A DNA stretch of 64,000 nucleotides from JANOZM01 sp031429355 (GCA_031429355.1 JANOZM010000004.1:496001-560000), one strand, 5' to 3'. Positions 49,968 to 59,678 are shown, counted from the stretch's first letter. Program-made: numbers and translations. Notes: a model not told the origin generated them from the sequence alone.

Positions 49968-50714
49968 TTACCAGCGGAAGTGCTCGCCTAGATATACTCG
50001 CCGCACGCTGTCATTCTCTACAATCTCATCCGGACGACCGGAAGCAAGAACAGTACCAGCGTTAATGATATAGGCCCGATCGCAGATTCCGAGGGTTTCT
50101 CGCACGTTATGGTCGGTGATTAGCACGCCAATCGATCTTTCTTTCAGAAAGGTCACAATTCGTTGGATTTCGATGACAGCGATAGGGTCGACACCGGCGA
50201 ATGGCTCATCTAAAAGGATGAAACGGGGGCTGTTGGCTAGGGCCCGTGCTATTTCGACACGCCTTCGTTCTCCGCCTGAAAGCGATTGCGCCGTGTTGGT
50301 TCGGATGTGACCGATTGAGAGTTCATCGATTAATTTATCAAGCCGGGTTTGCACTTCGGCTTTGCCAATAGTGTTGCCCGATGGGTCGGTTTGCAATTGC
50401 AAAACCGCCATGATGTTTTCTTCGACGGTTAGTTTGCGAAAAACCGACGCTTCTTGGGGCAGATAGGACAAACCAAGCCGCGCACGTTTATGAATGGCCA
50501 AATGACTGACATTTTTACCATCAAGCTCAATTTCGCCCGCATCGCTGGGCACCAAACCCACAATCATATAAAAGCAGGTGGTTTTGCCGGCACCGTTGGG
50601 GCCTAACAAGCCAACGACTTCGCCCTCTTCTATATCGAGCGAAACATCTTTAACAACTTTGCGACCGTTATAGGCTTTTTGAATATGGCGAACACTTAAC
50701 TTAGATCTAGTCAT
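49968..50714 (-). CDS. lptB: LPS export ABC transporter ATPase LptB
   Basis: The 248-residue ATPase has Walker A GPNGAGKTT, signature LSGGERRRVEIARAL and Walker B FILLDEPFAGVDP. It drives LptBFGC extraction of LPS from the inner membrane. It begins 3 bp after lptA. Confidence 0.97.
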   Translation of the reverse strand: MTRSKLSVRHIQKAYNGRKVVKDVSLDIEEGEVVGLLGPNGAGKTTCFYMIVGLVPSDAGEIELDGKNVSHLAIHKRARLGLSYLPQEASVFRKLTVEENIMAVLQLQTDPSGNTIGKAEVQTRLDKLIDELSIGHIRTNTAQSLSGGERRRVEIARALANSPRFILLDEPFAGVDPIAVIEIQRIVTFLKERSIGVLITDHNVRETLGICDRAYIINAGTVLASGRPDEIVENDSVRRVYLGEHFRW

Positions 50715-50717
50715 ACC

Positions 50718-51332
50718 TTATTTTTTTGCCTCAGCAGGTTTGGCGGGCTCTGGCGTAGCGTCGGTGTTTTTTGGTTGCAGCACAATGCGTACTCGACCCG
50801 TTGGGTTTTGGGCCGTTTGCCCAGTTGGGCCGCTTTCTACCGAATAAAACTCGGTCTTTGCGTCGTAGTTAATTTGTGCACCGTAGACTTCATCTGCTAC
50901 TTTTTCTTTTTCTAGGCGCTTTAGTTGTGCGCGTTGAATCAATTTGACTGTTTCGGCTTTTGCATCGTAATCAATTTGCTCAGCGGCCCCGTCCATGTAT
51001 TGGTCTAGTCCTTCGCGTTTTTGGCGAAAGTTGGCGAGTTTTCCGTTTGCTACAACGTAGGCAAAACCTTGGGCATCTTCTTTAATCGTCACCTTTTCGG
51101 CGCGAATCATTAAGGTTCCTTTTGTAATCACGACATTGCCCGTAAGGACACGTGTTTTCGTAGTTTCATCAAACTCGGCTTTGCCCGCATCAATTACCAT
51201 TTGTTTGTTACGGTCAGCTTTTTCTGCCAGGGCTGTAGTGGCAGATAGCAACGCTGTGCAAATTGCAAATGCACACAGCGCAAGCTTAGAAAAAAAGATT
51301 TGGCAAGATTTCAAGGGATGTTTAATTCTCAT
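50718..51332 (-). CDS. lptA: LPS transport periplasmic protein LptA
   Basis: The protein of about 204 residues has a signal sequence (FFSKLALCAFAICTALLSAT) and the OstA/LptA repeat fold (KTRVLTGNVVITKGTLMIRA). It forms the periplasmic bridge for LPS. The start ATG 51332 overlaps the lptC stop as ATGA. The C-terminus is Pro/Ala/Lys-rich. Confidence 0.93.
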   Translation of the reverse strand: MRIKHPLKSCQIFFSKLALCAFAICTALLSATTALAEKADRNKQMVIDAGKAEFDETTKTRVLTGNVVITKGTLMIRAEKVTIKEDAQGFAYVVANGKLANFRQKREGLDQYMDGAAEQIDYDAKAETVKLIQRAQLKRLEKEKVADEVYGAQINYDAKTEFYSVESGPTGQTAQNPTGRVRIVLQPKNTDATPEPAKPAEAKK

Positions 51333-51931
51333 TGTTGAGGTGTATTCCAAAGACCACGCACTTGTGATTTCAATGTTAATTTTTGTCCGAGGTTGTCAAA
51401 ATTAAATCCAGTAGCAGTCAAAACCGATGGCCCGCTCGTAATCTTAACTGGAACCTCGTTCGAAGCAGTTTCGTCGTCGGGATTTATTGTCATTAATTCG
51501 GTTTCGACCAATAAGGCGTTGTATCCCTGTCCCGCTTTTCGTTCGAGCCTTACGCCTTCTGTCAGCGTTAGTACGCTGGGTTGTTCGGTGCTAATGTCGC
51601 GGCTAACCGCTTTGCGCGCTGTCATTGTGATGGTCGGTTTGTCGGCCCGCAAAGAGACAGTGACCGGTTCTTCAAATTCGCTGGTGTCACGTTCTGGGTA
51701 GTGCGTCATTTTTTTTGCGCTAATCCGAAAGGCCGGTTCGCCTTTTTGATTTAATTTGACCAAAGTAAAACCCGTCACATAAAAGTCGGGTTCATTTGAT
51801 GGCGCTTTTACAGCCGGCCGAGTCGATTTATTGGCCATGTCAGCCAAGTAATAAGTGCCCACCGCTAAGGCTGCAAGCAGAGCGATTGAGCCAAAAGCGG
51901 CTAGGCGGTCGATTGATCTGGCGTCCATCAT
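51329..51931 (-). CDS. lptC: LPS export protein LptC
   Basis: The protein of about 200 residues has one N-terminal membrane helix (IALLAALAVGTYYLADM) and the periplasmic LptC fold (DFYVTGFTLVKLNQKGEPAF). ATG 51931 overlaps the kdsC stop as ATGA. It links LptBFG with LptA. Confidence 0.92.
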   Translation of the reverse strand: MMDARSIDRLAAFGSIALLAALAVGTYYLADMANKSTRPAVKAPSNEPDFYVTGFTLVKLNQKGEPAFRISAKKMTHYPERDTSEFEEPVTVSLRADKPTITMTARKAVSRDISTEQPSVLTLTEGVRLERKAGQGYNALLVETELMTINPDDETASNEVPVKITSGPSVLTATGFNFDNLGQKLTLKSQVRGLWNTPQQ

Positions 51932-52512
51932 TGATGCGCGTCTAAGGTGGATGTTTGGTAACGCAGCAACAAGTCGGCTAACAAACCTTGTTGATTTAGT
52001 AGCCACTCGATTACTTCGCGCGCCGCTCCGTGTCCGCCAAGTTGGGCGCAAATATAGTCCGCACAATTTTGCAATTGGCTTGGTGCATTGGCAACCGTAA
52101 CGGCAAAACCACAATGAGTGAGTGCCCGATAATCGGGCCAGTCGTCACCAAAATAAGCAATCTGTTCTAATGGAATTTGCCATTGCTGGGCAATGAGTTG
52201 CAAGCCACTCAGTTTATCGAGTTGACCTTGAATAATTGGCGCGAATCCAAGCTCGCCACCGCGTTTAGCGACGATGGCTGAGGTTCTTCCAGTCACAATA
52301 CCAATGGGCATTCCTAACTGACGAAGCCAACTAATAGCTAAGCCATCGTGAACAGAAAAGCTTTTGAGCTGCTCGCCTTCACCAGAAAAATACAATTGCC
52401 CATCGGTTAAAACGCCATCAACATCAAACACAAACGCTTTAATGTTACGCGCCCGAGCGACCGCAGCGTCGGCAATTATTGGTTTATTTGTAGAGTTATT
52501 AGATTGAGTCAA
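51928..52512 (-). CDS. kdsC: 3-deoxy-D-manno-octulosonate 8-phosphate phosphatase
   Basis: The 194-residue HAD phosphatase has FDVDGVLTDGQLYF with both catalytic Asp, VTGRTS and FGDDWPDY. It yields Kdo for LPS. kdsD, which often sits directly upstream, is absent; a rightward efflux/antiporter gene is found instead. Confidence 0.95.
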   Translation of the reverse strand: MTQSNNSTNKPIIADAAVARARNIKAFVFDVDGVLTDGQLYFSGEGEQLKSFSVHDGLAISWLRQLGMPIGIVTGRTSAIVAKRGGELGFAPIIQGQLDKLSGLQLIAQQWQIPLEQIAYFGDDWPDYRALTHCGFAVTVANAPSQLQNCADYICAQLGGHGAAREVIEWLLNQQGLLADLLLRYQTSTLDAHQ

Positions 52513-52633
52513 GGGCTTGCTGCTAGGTATATTGGGTTTTAAAAATGTGCAAATTAAATCAGAAGGTTGCCGCGTTACCGACGCAACGTGTAATGTACAG
52601 GGTTAGCCCTCTAAGTATACCCGCCGTCTTTCT

Positions 52634-54637
52634 ATGTTTTCTTCCCTCGAAATTGCAATTGTCATGTTAGCCGCAAGCGTAGGTGCAGTTGCAGTGCTGC
52701 GCCGTCTCAACTTGCCCGCTCTTTTAGGCTACCTAATAGTTGGGGCGGTTCTTGCGCCGATTATGAATGCAATTTCGGGCGATTTTAACGAGCAATCGCG
52801 CTCGTTTAATGCGATTGCCCATTTTGGCGTGGTTTTTTTAATGTTCTCGGTTGGGCTCGAGTTTAATTTGTCGAAGTTAAATTCAATGAAACGCTATGTG
52901 TTTGCACTCGGCGGGGCGCAGGTCGGCGCATCCGTTTTTGTCGGGTTACTGGTTTTGCTGTTGCCGACTGCCTTTGTAATCCCATTGTTTCTCGCCCCGC
53001 TCGATTGGAAGGCTGGGCTAGTCTTGGCGGCTGCGCTGGCGATGTCGTCGACTGCGCTGATCGCCAAATTGCTTAGCGAGCAGCGCGAACTCGAATCCGA
53101 ACATGGGCAGCGGGTAATGGGCGTGCTGCTGTTTCAAGATTTAGCCGTTATTCCAATGCTTGTTTTGTTACCAACATTAGCGGGGCAGCAAGGCGATTGG
53201 CGTTGGGCTCTAGGGTTAGCCTTTATTAAGGCAGTCTTAATACTAGTGTTGCTGTTTAAATTTGGCCGCAATGCGCTACGTCGTTGGTTTGCCACCGTGG
53301 CTCGTCGCAAGTCCCACGAGTTGTTTACCCTAAACGTGTTGTTGGTCATTTTGGTGGCCGGATGGGTAACTTATCGTGCGGGTTTGTCGATGGAGCTTGG
53401 GGCTTTTGTGGCGGGTATGTTAATTGCTGAAACCGAGTACCGCTATCAAGTTGAAGAAGACATTAAACCGTTTCGTGATGTGTTGTTGGGGTTGTTTTTT
53501 ATTTCACTTGGAATGCGTCTAGATTGGATGGTTGTTCTAGGTCAATGGTGGGTTGTTTTGCTGTTGGTTGTGATACCCATGTGCTTTAAATTTTTGTTAG
53601 TTTATGGACTAGCGCGGCTGCAAAAAGCAAGTCTTAGTGTAGCGGCCCGAACTGCTTTGTATTTGGCGCAAGCCGGTGAGTTTGGATTGGTACTATTAAC
53701 CCAAGCGTTTGATGCGAAGTTATTGGCCGAACCCACTATGCAAGTTGTACTTGCAGCTATGTTAATTTCACTTCTAGTAAGTGCATTGTTATTAGCTAAC
53801 AGCGATCGGTTGTTAATGCGGTTTTCGAACCAAGAATGGCTCGCCCGGTCGGTACAGTTACAAGCCGTGGCGCGTCGTGGATTGATGCGTAATAAACACG
53901 TAATTATTTGTGGCTACGGGCGTAGTGGGCAAAGTATTGCCCACGTGCTCGAGGCCGAAGGTGTTAGTTATGTAGCGCTCGATTTAGATCCAGATCGAGT
54001 CATGACTGCCACAGCCGCTGGCGAGCCGGTTGTTTATGGGGACGCAAGCCGCCGCGAAACTTTGGTGGCTGCTGGTCTTCATCGGGCGGCAACATTAGTT
54101 GTCTCGGTCGATGATACGGTTTTGTCTCGCAAGATTTTACAAGTTACCCGAGAATTAGCACCGCAAATTCCGGTTGTAGTTCGTACTTCGGACCATACCG
54201 ATATTGAAACTTTACGCCAAGCCGGTGCCACCGAAGTCGTTCCTGAAGTTATTGAAGGATCATTGCTATTGGCTTCGCACGCTTTGGTTTTAGCTGGCGT
54301 TCCGTTAAATAAAATGCAACAACGTGTTAGTGGGGTACGCAATGATCGTTATAGCTTACTAAGTAGCTACTTTCACGGTGCCGATGATCGTGATGACAGT
54401 ATTGAAGGTTTGTCTTTGCACATTCAAACTGTGCGAATAAGTAAAGGAAGTAGTGCACTCGGACAAACGCTTGAGCAACTTTCTTTGGACCCTTTAAAAG
54501 TGATGGCAATTTTGCGAGGCGGGCGGCGTATTGCACAACCCGATTCAACAACCCTCATTCAAATTGATGATGTGTTGGTATTGGCGGGCGAGCTTTCAGC
54601 GCTAGCTGATGCCACCAACGAATTGCAACGATCTTAA
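52634..54637 (+). CDS. monovalent cation:proton antiporter-2 (KefB/C-like)
   Basis: The 667-residue CPA2 transporter has about 12 membrane helices, a RCK/TrkA-N domain with nucleotide motif ICGYGRSGQSIAHVLEAEG (about 420) and a TrkA-C domain. Related to glutathione-gated K+ efflux proteins KefB/KefC and to general K+/H+ antiporters. It diverges from kdsC, as in other betaproteobacteria. Confidence 0.92.
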   Translation: MFSSLEIAIVMLAASVGAVAVLRRLNLPALLGYLIVGAVLAPIMNAISGDFNEQSRSFNAIAHFGVVFLMFSVGLEFNLSKLNSMKRYVFALGGAQVGASVFVGLLVLLLPTAFVIPLFLAPLDWKAGLVLAAALAMSSTALIAKLLSEQRELESEHGQRVMGVLLFQDLAVIPMLVLLPTLAGQQGDWRWALGLAFIKAVLILVLLFKFGRNALRRWFATVARRKSHELFTLNVLLVILVAGWVTYRAGLSMELGAFVAGMLIAETEYRYQVEEDIKPFRDVLLGLFFISLGMRLDWMVVLGQWWVVLLLVVIPMCFKFLLVYGLARLQKASLSVAARTALYLAQAGEFGLVLLTQAFDAKLLAEPTMQVVLAAMLISLLVSALLLANSDRLLMRFSNQEWLARSVQLQAVARRGLMRNKHVIICGYGRSGQSIAHVLEAEGVSYVALDLDPDRVMTATAAGEPVVYGDASRRETLVAAGLHRAATLVVSVDDTVLSRKILQVTRELAPQIPVVVRTSDHTDIETLRQAGATEVVPEVIEGSLLLASHALVLAGVPLNKMQQRVSGVRNDRYSLLSSYFHGADDRDDSIEGLSLHIQTVRISKGSSALGQTLEQLSLDPLKVMAILRGGRRIAQPDSTTLIQIDDVLVLAGELSALADATNELQRS

Positions 54638-54698
54638 TCTAATGAAACAATCTTTTACAACTTAGACTGGTAAACTACCGCTTTTCGTTGGAGTATTT

Positions 54699-55535
54699 TT
54701 GAATAGTCCGTATTTAAAGCTGTCGGGGGTTCATTTCTCCTACCGTGATCGCAAGATTATCAATAACGTCGACGTTCAATTCGAGCGGGGTAATGTCACG
54801 GCGTTGATGGGTGGTTCGGGTAGCGGTAAAACTACGCTGCTGCGCTTAATTACGGGGCAAGTGCAAGCCCAACAAGGTTCGGTGTTGTTTGATGGAACTG
54901 AAATTACTGGTTTAAGGCGTCAAGATTTATACAAAGTGCGCCGAAAAATGGGTATGTTGTTTCAACACGGCGCCTTGTTTACCGACCTCACGGTGTTTGA
55001 AAACATCGCTTTTCCAATTCGCGAGCACACTAATTTATCGGATGACCTCATTCGCGACTTGGTGTTGATGAAACTTGAATCTGTTGGGTTGCGTGGCGCT
55101 GCCGATTTACGCACCTCCCAACTATCGGGGGGTATGGCGCGTCGGGTTGCGCTAGCGCGCTCTATCGCTTTAGATCCTCCGCTGTTGTTGTATGACGAGC
55201 CGTTTGCCGGACTAGACCCAATATCGCTTGGCACTATCGCGCAGTTAATTCGTAAATTAAACGACGCGCTCCAAGCGACAACTATTATGGTCACGCACGA
55301 TGTGCCCGAGACGTTTGCAATTGCCGATTATGTTTACTTGCTTGGTCAAGGCAAAATTATTGCGCAAGGAACGCCCGAACAATTGCGCAACACGACCGAT
55401 CCTTATGCCCGCCAGTTTTTAAATGCTGAGCACGATGGGCCGGTTTCATTTCATTATCCAGCGCCATCGGCAGAACAAAGCTATGGCGTTGAATCAAAAG
55501 ACTCAATAAAGCAAACTCAGGAACCGCCAAGATGA
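54699..55535 (+). CDS. mlaF: phospholipid ABC transporter ATP-binding protein MlaF
   Basis: The 278-residue ATPase has Walker A GGSGSGKTT, signature LSGGMARRVALAR and Walker B LLLYDEPFAGLDP. The start is TTG 54699 with GGAG 5 nt upstream. It energises the Mla pathway that keeps phospholipids out of the outer leaflet. It overlaps mlaE by 4 bp. Confidence 0.95.
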   Translation: MNSPYLKLSGVHFSYRDRKIINNVDVQFERGNVTALMGGSGSGKTTLLRLITGQVQAQQGSVLFDGTEITGLRRQDLYKVRRKMGMLFQHGALFTDLTVFENIAFPIREHTNLSDDLIRDLVLMKLESVGLRGAADLRTSQLSGGMARRVALARSIALDPPLLLYDEPFAGLDPISLGTIAQLIRKLNDALQATTIMVTHDVPETFAIADYVYLLGQGKIIAQGTPEQLRNTTDPYARQFLNAEHDGPVSFHYPAPSAEQSYGVESKDSIKQTQEPPR

Positions 55536-56326
55536 GCACGGGATTAGTTGATCGTATTGCTAATTTAGGTCGATCCACTATCGAGTGGGCGACCACAATG
55601 GGTTACGCCGCGCGATTTTTTGCGCGCCTATGTTGGGCTGCAATTGCGTGCGTGCGTCGTCCGCGATTGCTCATCGATCAGTTGCATTTTTTAGGCAACT
55701 ATTCCTTGCCGGTTATTTTGGTTGCAGGTTTATTTGTCGGCGCAGTGTTGGCTTTATTGGGCCACTACACCTTAAAAAGTTTTGGTTCCGAGCAAGTGTT
55801 GGGCGTGTTGGTTGCTCAATCATTAATTCGTGAATTGGGGCCGGTGGTTACTTCGCTTTTGTTTATTGGCCGAGCCGGTACATCGCTAACCGCCGAAATT
55901 GGTTTGATGAAGGCCGGCGAACAGCTTAGCGCTATGGAAATGATGGCGGTAGATCCCATCGATCGTGTTTTAGCCCCGCGGTTTTTAGCTGGCGTAATTG
56001 CTGTGCCACTACTAAGCGCAATGTTTATGGCGATTGGTATTATCGGCGGCTATTGGGTTGGCGTGCCTCTAATTGGTGTAGATGATGGTGCATTCTGGTC
56101 GCAAATGCAGGCCTCGGTAGATTTGTGGCGCGATGTCGGCAATGGATTGATAAAGAGCTTTGTTTTTGGCGTGGTTGTTACCTTTGTTGCATTGTTTGTT
56201 GGCTATGAAGCTGATCCGACGCCCGAAGGTGTATCGCGCGCGACGACGCGTACGGTTGTTATTGGTTCCTTGGCAACGCTAGGGCTCGACTTTCTGTTAA
56301 CGGCGGTAATGTTTACAAGTGTCTAG
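55532..56326 (+). CDS. mlaE: phospholipid ABC transporter permease MlaE
   Basis: The 264-residue MlaE-family permease has about five membrane helices and the conserved RAGTSLTAEIGLMKAGEQLS. It is the membrane channel of MlaFEDB. The stop lies inside a 15-bp tandem repeat. Confidence 0.96.
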   Translation: MSTGLVDRIANLGRSTIEWATTMGYAARFFARLCWAAIACVRRPRLLIDQLHFLGNYSLPVILVAGLFVGAVLALLGHYTLKSFGSEQVLGVLVAQSLIRELGPVVTSLLFIGRAGTSLTAEIGLMKAGEQLSAMEMMAVDPIDRVLAPRFLAGVIAVPLLSAMFMAIGIIGGYWVGVPLIGVDDGAFWSQMQASVDLWRDVGNGLIKSFVFGVVVTFVALFVGYEADPTPEGVSRATTRTVVIGSLATLGLDFLLTAVMFTSV

Positions 56327-56351
56327 GTTTCCAAGGGTCTAAGTTTCCAAG
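56321..56351. repeat. short tandem repeat at the mlaE stop
   Basis: Two units of 15-16 bp (GTCTAGGTTTCCAAG, GGTCTAAGTTTCCAAG) include the stop codon region of mlaE. Confidence 0.8.
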
Positions 56352-56390
56352 CCCTTGGTACTGCGAAATTAAAAATTTAGGTTGGTAAAA

Positions 56391-56858
56391 ATGCAAAAAC
56401 GTGGAATTGATTTGATGGTGGGACTGTTTGTTCTACTAGGTGCTGCTGCCTTAATTTTTCTTGCGTTTAAGGCGGCTAACTTAACCAGTTTTAGTTCGGG
56501 TAATACTTACCCAATTATTGCTAAATTCGACAATATTGGCGGCCTTAAACAACGCGCTCCTGTAAAAAGCGCGGGTGTAGTGGTCGGTCGTGTTGGGCAG
56601 GTGGTTTTTGAAAATAAGTCGTTCCGTGCCTCGGTCACGTTAGATATCGACAGTAATTACAAGTTTCCCAAAGACAGTTCAGCAAAAATATTAACGTCAG
56701 GATTGCTCGGCGAACAATACATAGGGATAGAGCCCGGTGGCGATGAGAAAGATCTAGCCTCCGGAGAAATTGTAAAAATGACGCAGTCCGCAGTGGTTCT
56801 CGAGAACCTAATTAGCCAGTTTATTTATGGCAAAGCGGCCGAGGGCGAGAAGAAGTGA
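56391..56858 (+). CDS. mlaD: MCE-domain lipid-binding protein MlaD
   Basis: The protein of about 155 residues has one N-terminal membrane helix (LMVGLFVLLGAAALIFLAF) and a single MCE domain (FDNIGGLKQRAPVKSAGVVV; LTSGLLGEQYIGIEPGG). It forms the hexameric lipid ring of MlaFEDB. ATG 56391 is preferred over TTG 56382. Confidence 0.95.
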   Translation: MQKRGIDLMVGLFVLLGAAALIFLAFKAANLTSFSSGNTYPIIAKFDNIGGLKQRAPVKSAGVVVGRVGQVVFENKSFRASVTLDIDSNYKFPKDSSAKILTSGLLGEQYIGIEPGGDEKDLASGEIVKMTQSAVVLENLISQFIYGKAAEGEKK

Positions 56859-57658
56859 ACATTCAAATGAAAATTCCCAAACTAACTTGGCCATGGTTGA
56901 CCACGTTTGTTGTGCTGTTACAAGGCTGTGCAAGCACGAGTATTTCGAACCGGGGTGTACGTAACGAGATCGACCCGTTTGAGACCTATAACCGTACCGT
57001 ATTTGTTTTTAACGACGCGGCCGACCGCATTATTTTGAAACCCATTGCTACTGTCTACGACCGCGTAACACCTGAAGTTTTTCGCTACGTCATTGGCAAT
57101 TTTTTCTCCAACTTAGGAGAAATTGGTAACGGGGTAAATAGCCTGCTGCAATTGAAGGGCAAGCAGGCAATTAATGATGGGGCACGTTTGCTGATTAACA
57201 GTACGCTTGGTTTTGGCGGATTGGCTGACGTTGCGAGCGAGTTAGGGTTAGAGCGTAGTAATGAAGATGTGGGGCAAACTTTAGGGTTTTGGGGCGTACC
57301 TGCTGGTCCTTATTTTGTTTTACCGTTATTGGGACCAACTAGTGGTCGTGATTTGGTGGGTAGTTTTGCAGGTTATGGTTTGTACCCGCTTAACCGATAC
57401 AACCCGAAAACGCATCGTTTCACCTTGAATATGACCCAACTAGTCGATAATCGCGCGAATTTGCTGGGTGCGTCCAAATTAATGGATGGCGCAGCGCTGG
57501 ATAGTTACACGTTTTTGCGCAACGCTTATTTCCAGCGACGTTTATCTTTAGTTTACGACGGTAACCCGCCGTTTCATGCGGTTCCGCCCGAAGACAAAGA
57601 TGAGCCACCGAAAATAGATCCGGCTGATAAAAAAATGGATAGCGGTCAGCCAAAGTAA
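56855..57658 (+). CDS. mlaA: outer-membrane lipoprotein MlaA (VacJ)
   Basis: The 267-residue lipoprotein has the lipobox LLQGCAS near 25, and the VacJ pattern NEIDPFETYNRTVFVFND and LGFWGVPAGPYFVLPLLGPT. It removes phospholipid from the outer leaflet. GTG 56855 overlaps the mlaD stop as GTGA. Pro/Asp-rich tail. Confidence 0.95.
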   Translation: MNIQMKIPKLTWPWLTTFVVLLQGCASTSISNRGVRNEIDPFETYNRTVFVFNDAADRIILKPIATVYDRVTPEVFRYVIGNFFSNLGEIGNGVNSLLQLKGKQAINDGARLLINSTLGFGGLADVASELGLERSNEDVGQTLGFWGVPAGPYFVLPLLGPTSGRDLVGSFAGYGLYPLNRYNPKTHRFTLNMTQLVDNRANLLGASKLMDGAALDSYTFLRNAYFQRRLSLVYDGNPPFHAVPPEDKDEPPKIDPADKKMDSGQPK

Positions 57659-57721
57659 GTCGGCTTGCGTTAAAGCAAGTGTTTTAACTACCGCGCCCTC
57701 TGGCGTTTTGGAAGAAAAAGT

Positions 57722-58375
57722 ATGGTTACTGTATTAAAAAAATCTGTTCGTGCCGCCGTCTTGAGTTTAGCCCTATCTGGTGCTAGCTTTGCTGCTTTCA
57801 CTGGCGCAATGCTCGCTAGCACCTCTGCCGTGGCGCAAGCCCAAGAAGGCCCAGAAGCTTTAATTAAGCGGGTAAGTGGCGAGGCCTTGGATCGCATTCA
57901 AAAAGATCCTGAGTTAGCTGCAGGTGACATCAAAAAAATTAACGTGATGATCGATCAAGTGATCATGCCTCACGTTAATTTTCAGCGGATGACCGCGCTA
58001 GCGGTTGGTCGTTCATGGCGCTCGGCTACACCAGAGCAACAAAAGCAGTTGCAAAGCGAGTTTCGTTCTTTGCTAGTTCGCTCGTACGCTAATGCCTTTG
58101 CCGCTGCTAAAGATCGTACCATTCGCGTAAAGCCTGTGCGCATGGAAGCCGCTGACACTGAAGTAACTGTCAATACCGAGTTGGTTCCTAAACGTGGTGA
58201 TCCGGTTACGGTTGGTTATCGACTAGAAAAAGCTGCTGACGGTTGGAAAGCGTATGACGTCAATATTTTGGGTGTTTGGTTAGTCGATAACTATCGCAAT
58301 CAATTTACTCAAGAAATTAACGTCAAAGGTGTTGATGGCTTAATTAAGAGCTTGGCCGAAAAGAACAAAGGTTAG
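57722..58375 (+). CDS. mlaC: periplasmic phospholipid-binding protein MlaC
   Basis: The 217-residue protein has a signal peptide cleaved near VAQAQE and the MlaC/Ttg2D fold (MTALAVGRSWRSATPEQQKQ; VGYRLEKAADGWKAYDVNI). It ferries phospholipids between MlaA and MlaFEDB. Confidence 0.95.
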   Translation: MVTVLKKSVRAAVLSLALSGASFAAFTGAMLASTSAVAQAQEGPEALIKRVSGEALDRIQKDPELAAGDIKKINVMIDQVIMPHVNFQRMTALAVGRSWRSATPEQQKQLQSEFRSLLVRSYANAFAAAKDRTIRVKPVRMEAADTEVTVNTELVPKRGDPVTVGYRLEKAADGWKAYDVNILGVWLVDNYRNQFTQEINVKGVDGLIKSLAEKNKG

Positions 58376-58379
58376 TAAC

Positions 58380-58658
58380 GTGATTGCTTGCCCAGCTACG
58401 ATTCAGATGGATTGTGCCTCCCAAGTGGCTGGGCAGCTAGCGAGTGCAATTAAGAGTGCTCGTGGGCAATCTGCAGCTGCAACGATTAATTGCGCAGCGT
58501 TGGCGCAATTTGATTCGAGTGCATTAGCCGCACTGTTGCACGCAAAGCGCGCACATGCCACCCAAGGTGGCCCTGAACAGCTTAAAATTATCAATGTGCC
58601 AGAAAATTTGCGCCGCCTTGCCCAGTTGTACGGTGTGGAGCATCTACTGTTTTCGTAA
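58380..58658 (+). CDS. mlaB: STAS-domain protein MlaB
   Basis: The 92-residue STAS domain (NCAALAQFDSSALAALLHAK) with GTG start 58380, 4 bp after mlaC. It supports MlaF assembly and activity. Last gene of the mla operon, followed by a terminator. Confidence 0.88.
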   Translation: MIACPATIQMDCASQVAGQLASAIKSARGQSAAATINCAALAQFDSSALAALLHAKRAHATQGGPEQLKIINVPENLRRLAQLYGVEHLLFS

Positions 58659-58686
58659 CGGCCACTTAAGCACCTGTTGTATTCAT

Positions 58687-58713
58687 AAAAGGAGCTAACA
58701 GCTCCTTTTTTAT
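58687..58713 (+). terminator. rho-independent terminator after mlaB
   Basis: AAAAGGAGC and GCTCCTTTTT arms with a 5-nt loop and T tract, just upstream of the next ABC transporter gene. Confidence 0.9.
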
Positions 58714-58751
58714 TTTGTTCGTTTAATTTAGTTCTTTTCGCATTTCCTTTC

Positions 58752-59678
58752 ATGACCAGTGCAATACAAATTCAAGCGGTAAAAAAGAACTACGGTTCGT
58801 TAGCGGCCCTTAAGGGCATTAGTTTTGATGTCGAGCGTGGCGAGTTTTTCGGCTTGCTCGGCCCTAACGGTGCCGGTAAAACGACTTTAATTTCGATTAT
58901 TGCAGGCTTAAGTCATGCTAGTTCGGGCTCGGTAAAAGTGATTGGGCATGATGTCGTGAAAGACTTTCGCCAAGCACGCATGGCGTTAGGTGTTGTCCCA
59001 CAAGAGCTGGTGTTTGATCCGTTTTTTACGGTGCGCGAAACGTTGCGTTGGCAGTCGGGATATTTTGGCATCAAAAAAAATGATGCTTGGATTGACGAAA
59101 TTTTAGCCAATCTCGATTTAACCAGCAAGGCTGATGCAAACATGCGCTCGCTGTCGGGCGGAATGAAGCGTCGCGTGTTAGTTGCGCAAGCATTGGTGCA
59201 TCGACCCCCCGTTATCGTGTTGGATGAGCCGACCGCTGGTGTCGATGTCGAGTTACGCCAAACCTTGTGGAAGTTTGTGCAGCGCCTAAACCAACAAGGG
59301 CACACGATTGTGTTGACGACCCATTACTTAGAAGAGGCGCAACAGTTGTGCGATCGGATTGCAATGCTTAAAGCTGGCCAATTAGTAACCTTAGACAAAA
59401 CCTCCAATCTGTTACGAAGCTTTGCAGGCGCTCGAGTTGTCTTACGTTTATCTGCAGGCCAATTACCCGAAAATGTACGGTCGCGCATCGTTAGTAGCGA
59501 TGCCCATTCGGCAAGCGCCAGTTCTGGCCGTGTCGAGCTAAAGGTCGAGGACTACAGCGAAGTCGAGCCCTTGCTGGCCCAATTGCGCCAAGCTGGATGC
59601 GTGCTAGAAGAGCTCGAAGTAAAGCAAGCCGATCTTGAAGATGTGTTTGTACGCACAATGCAAGGAGCCGTGCAATGA
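58752..59678 (+). CDS. ABC-2 type transporter ATP-binding protein (YadG-like)
   Basis: The 308-residue ATPase has GPNGAGKTT, LSGGMKRRVLVAQAL and VIVLDEPTAGVDVEL, then a C-terminal regulatory segment. With the next gene (ATGA overlap) it forms an exporter resembling YadGH. The substrate is unknown. Confidence 0.92.
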   Translation: MTSAIQIQAVKKNYGSLAALKGISFDVERGEFFGLLGPNGAGKTTLISIIAGLSHASSGSVKVIGHDVVKDFRQARMALGVVPQELVFDPFFTVRETLRWQSGYFGIKKNDAWIDEILANLDLTSKADANMRSLSGGMKRRVLVAQALVHRPPVIVLDEPTAGVDVELRQTLWKFVQRLNQQGHTIVLTTHYLEEAQQLCDRIAMLKAGQLVTLDKTSNLLRSFAGARVVLRLSAGQLPENVRSRIVSSDAHSASASSGRVELKVEDYSEVEPLLAQLRQAGCVLEELEVKQADLEDVFVRTMQGAVQ

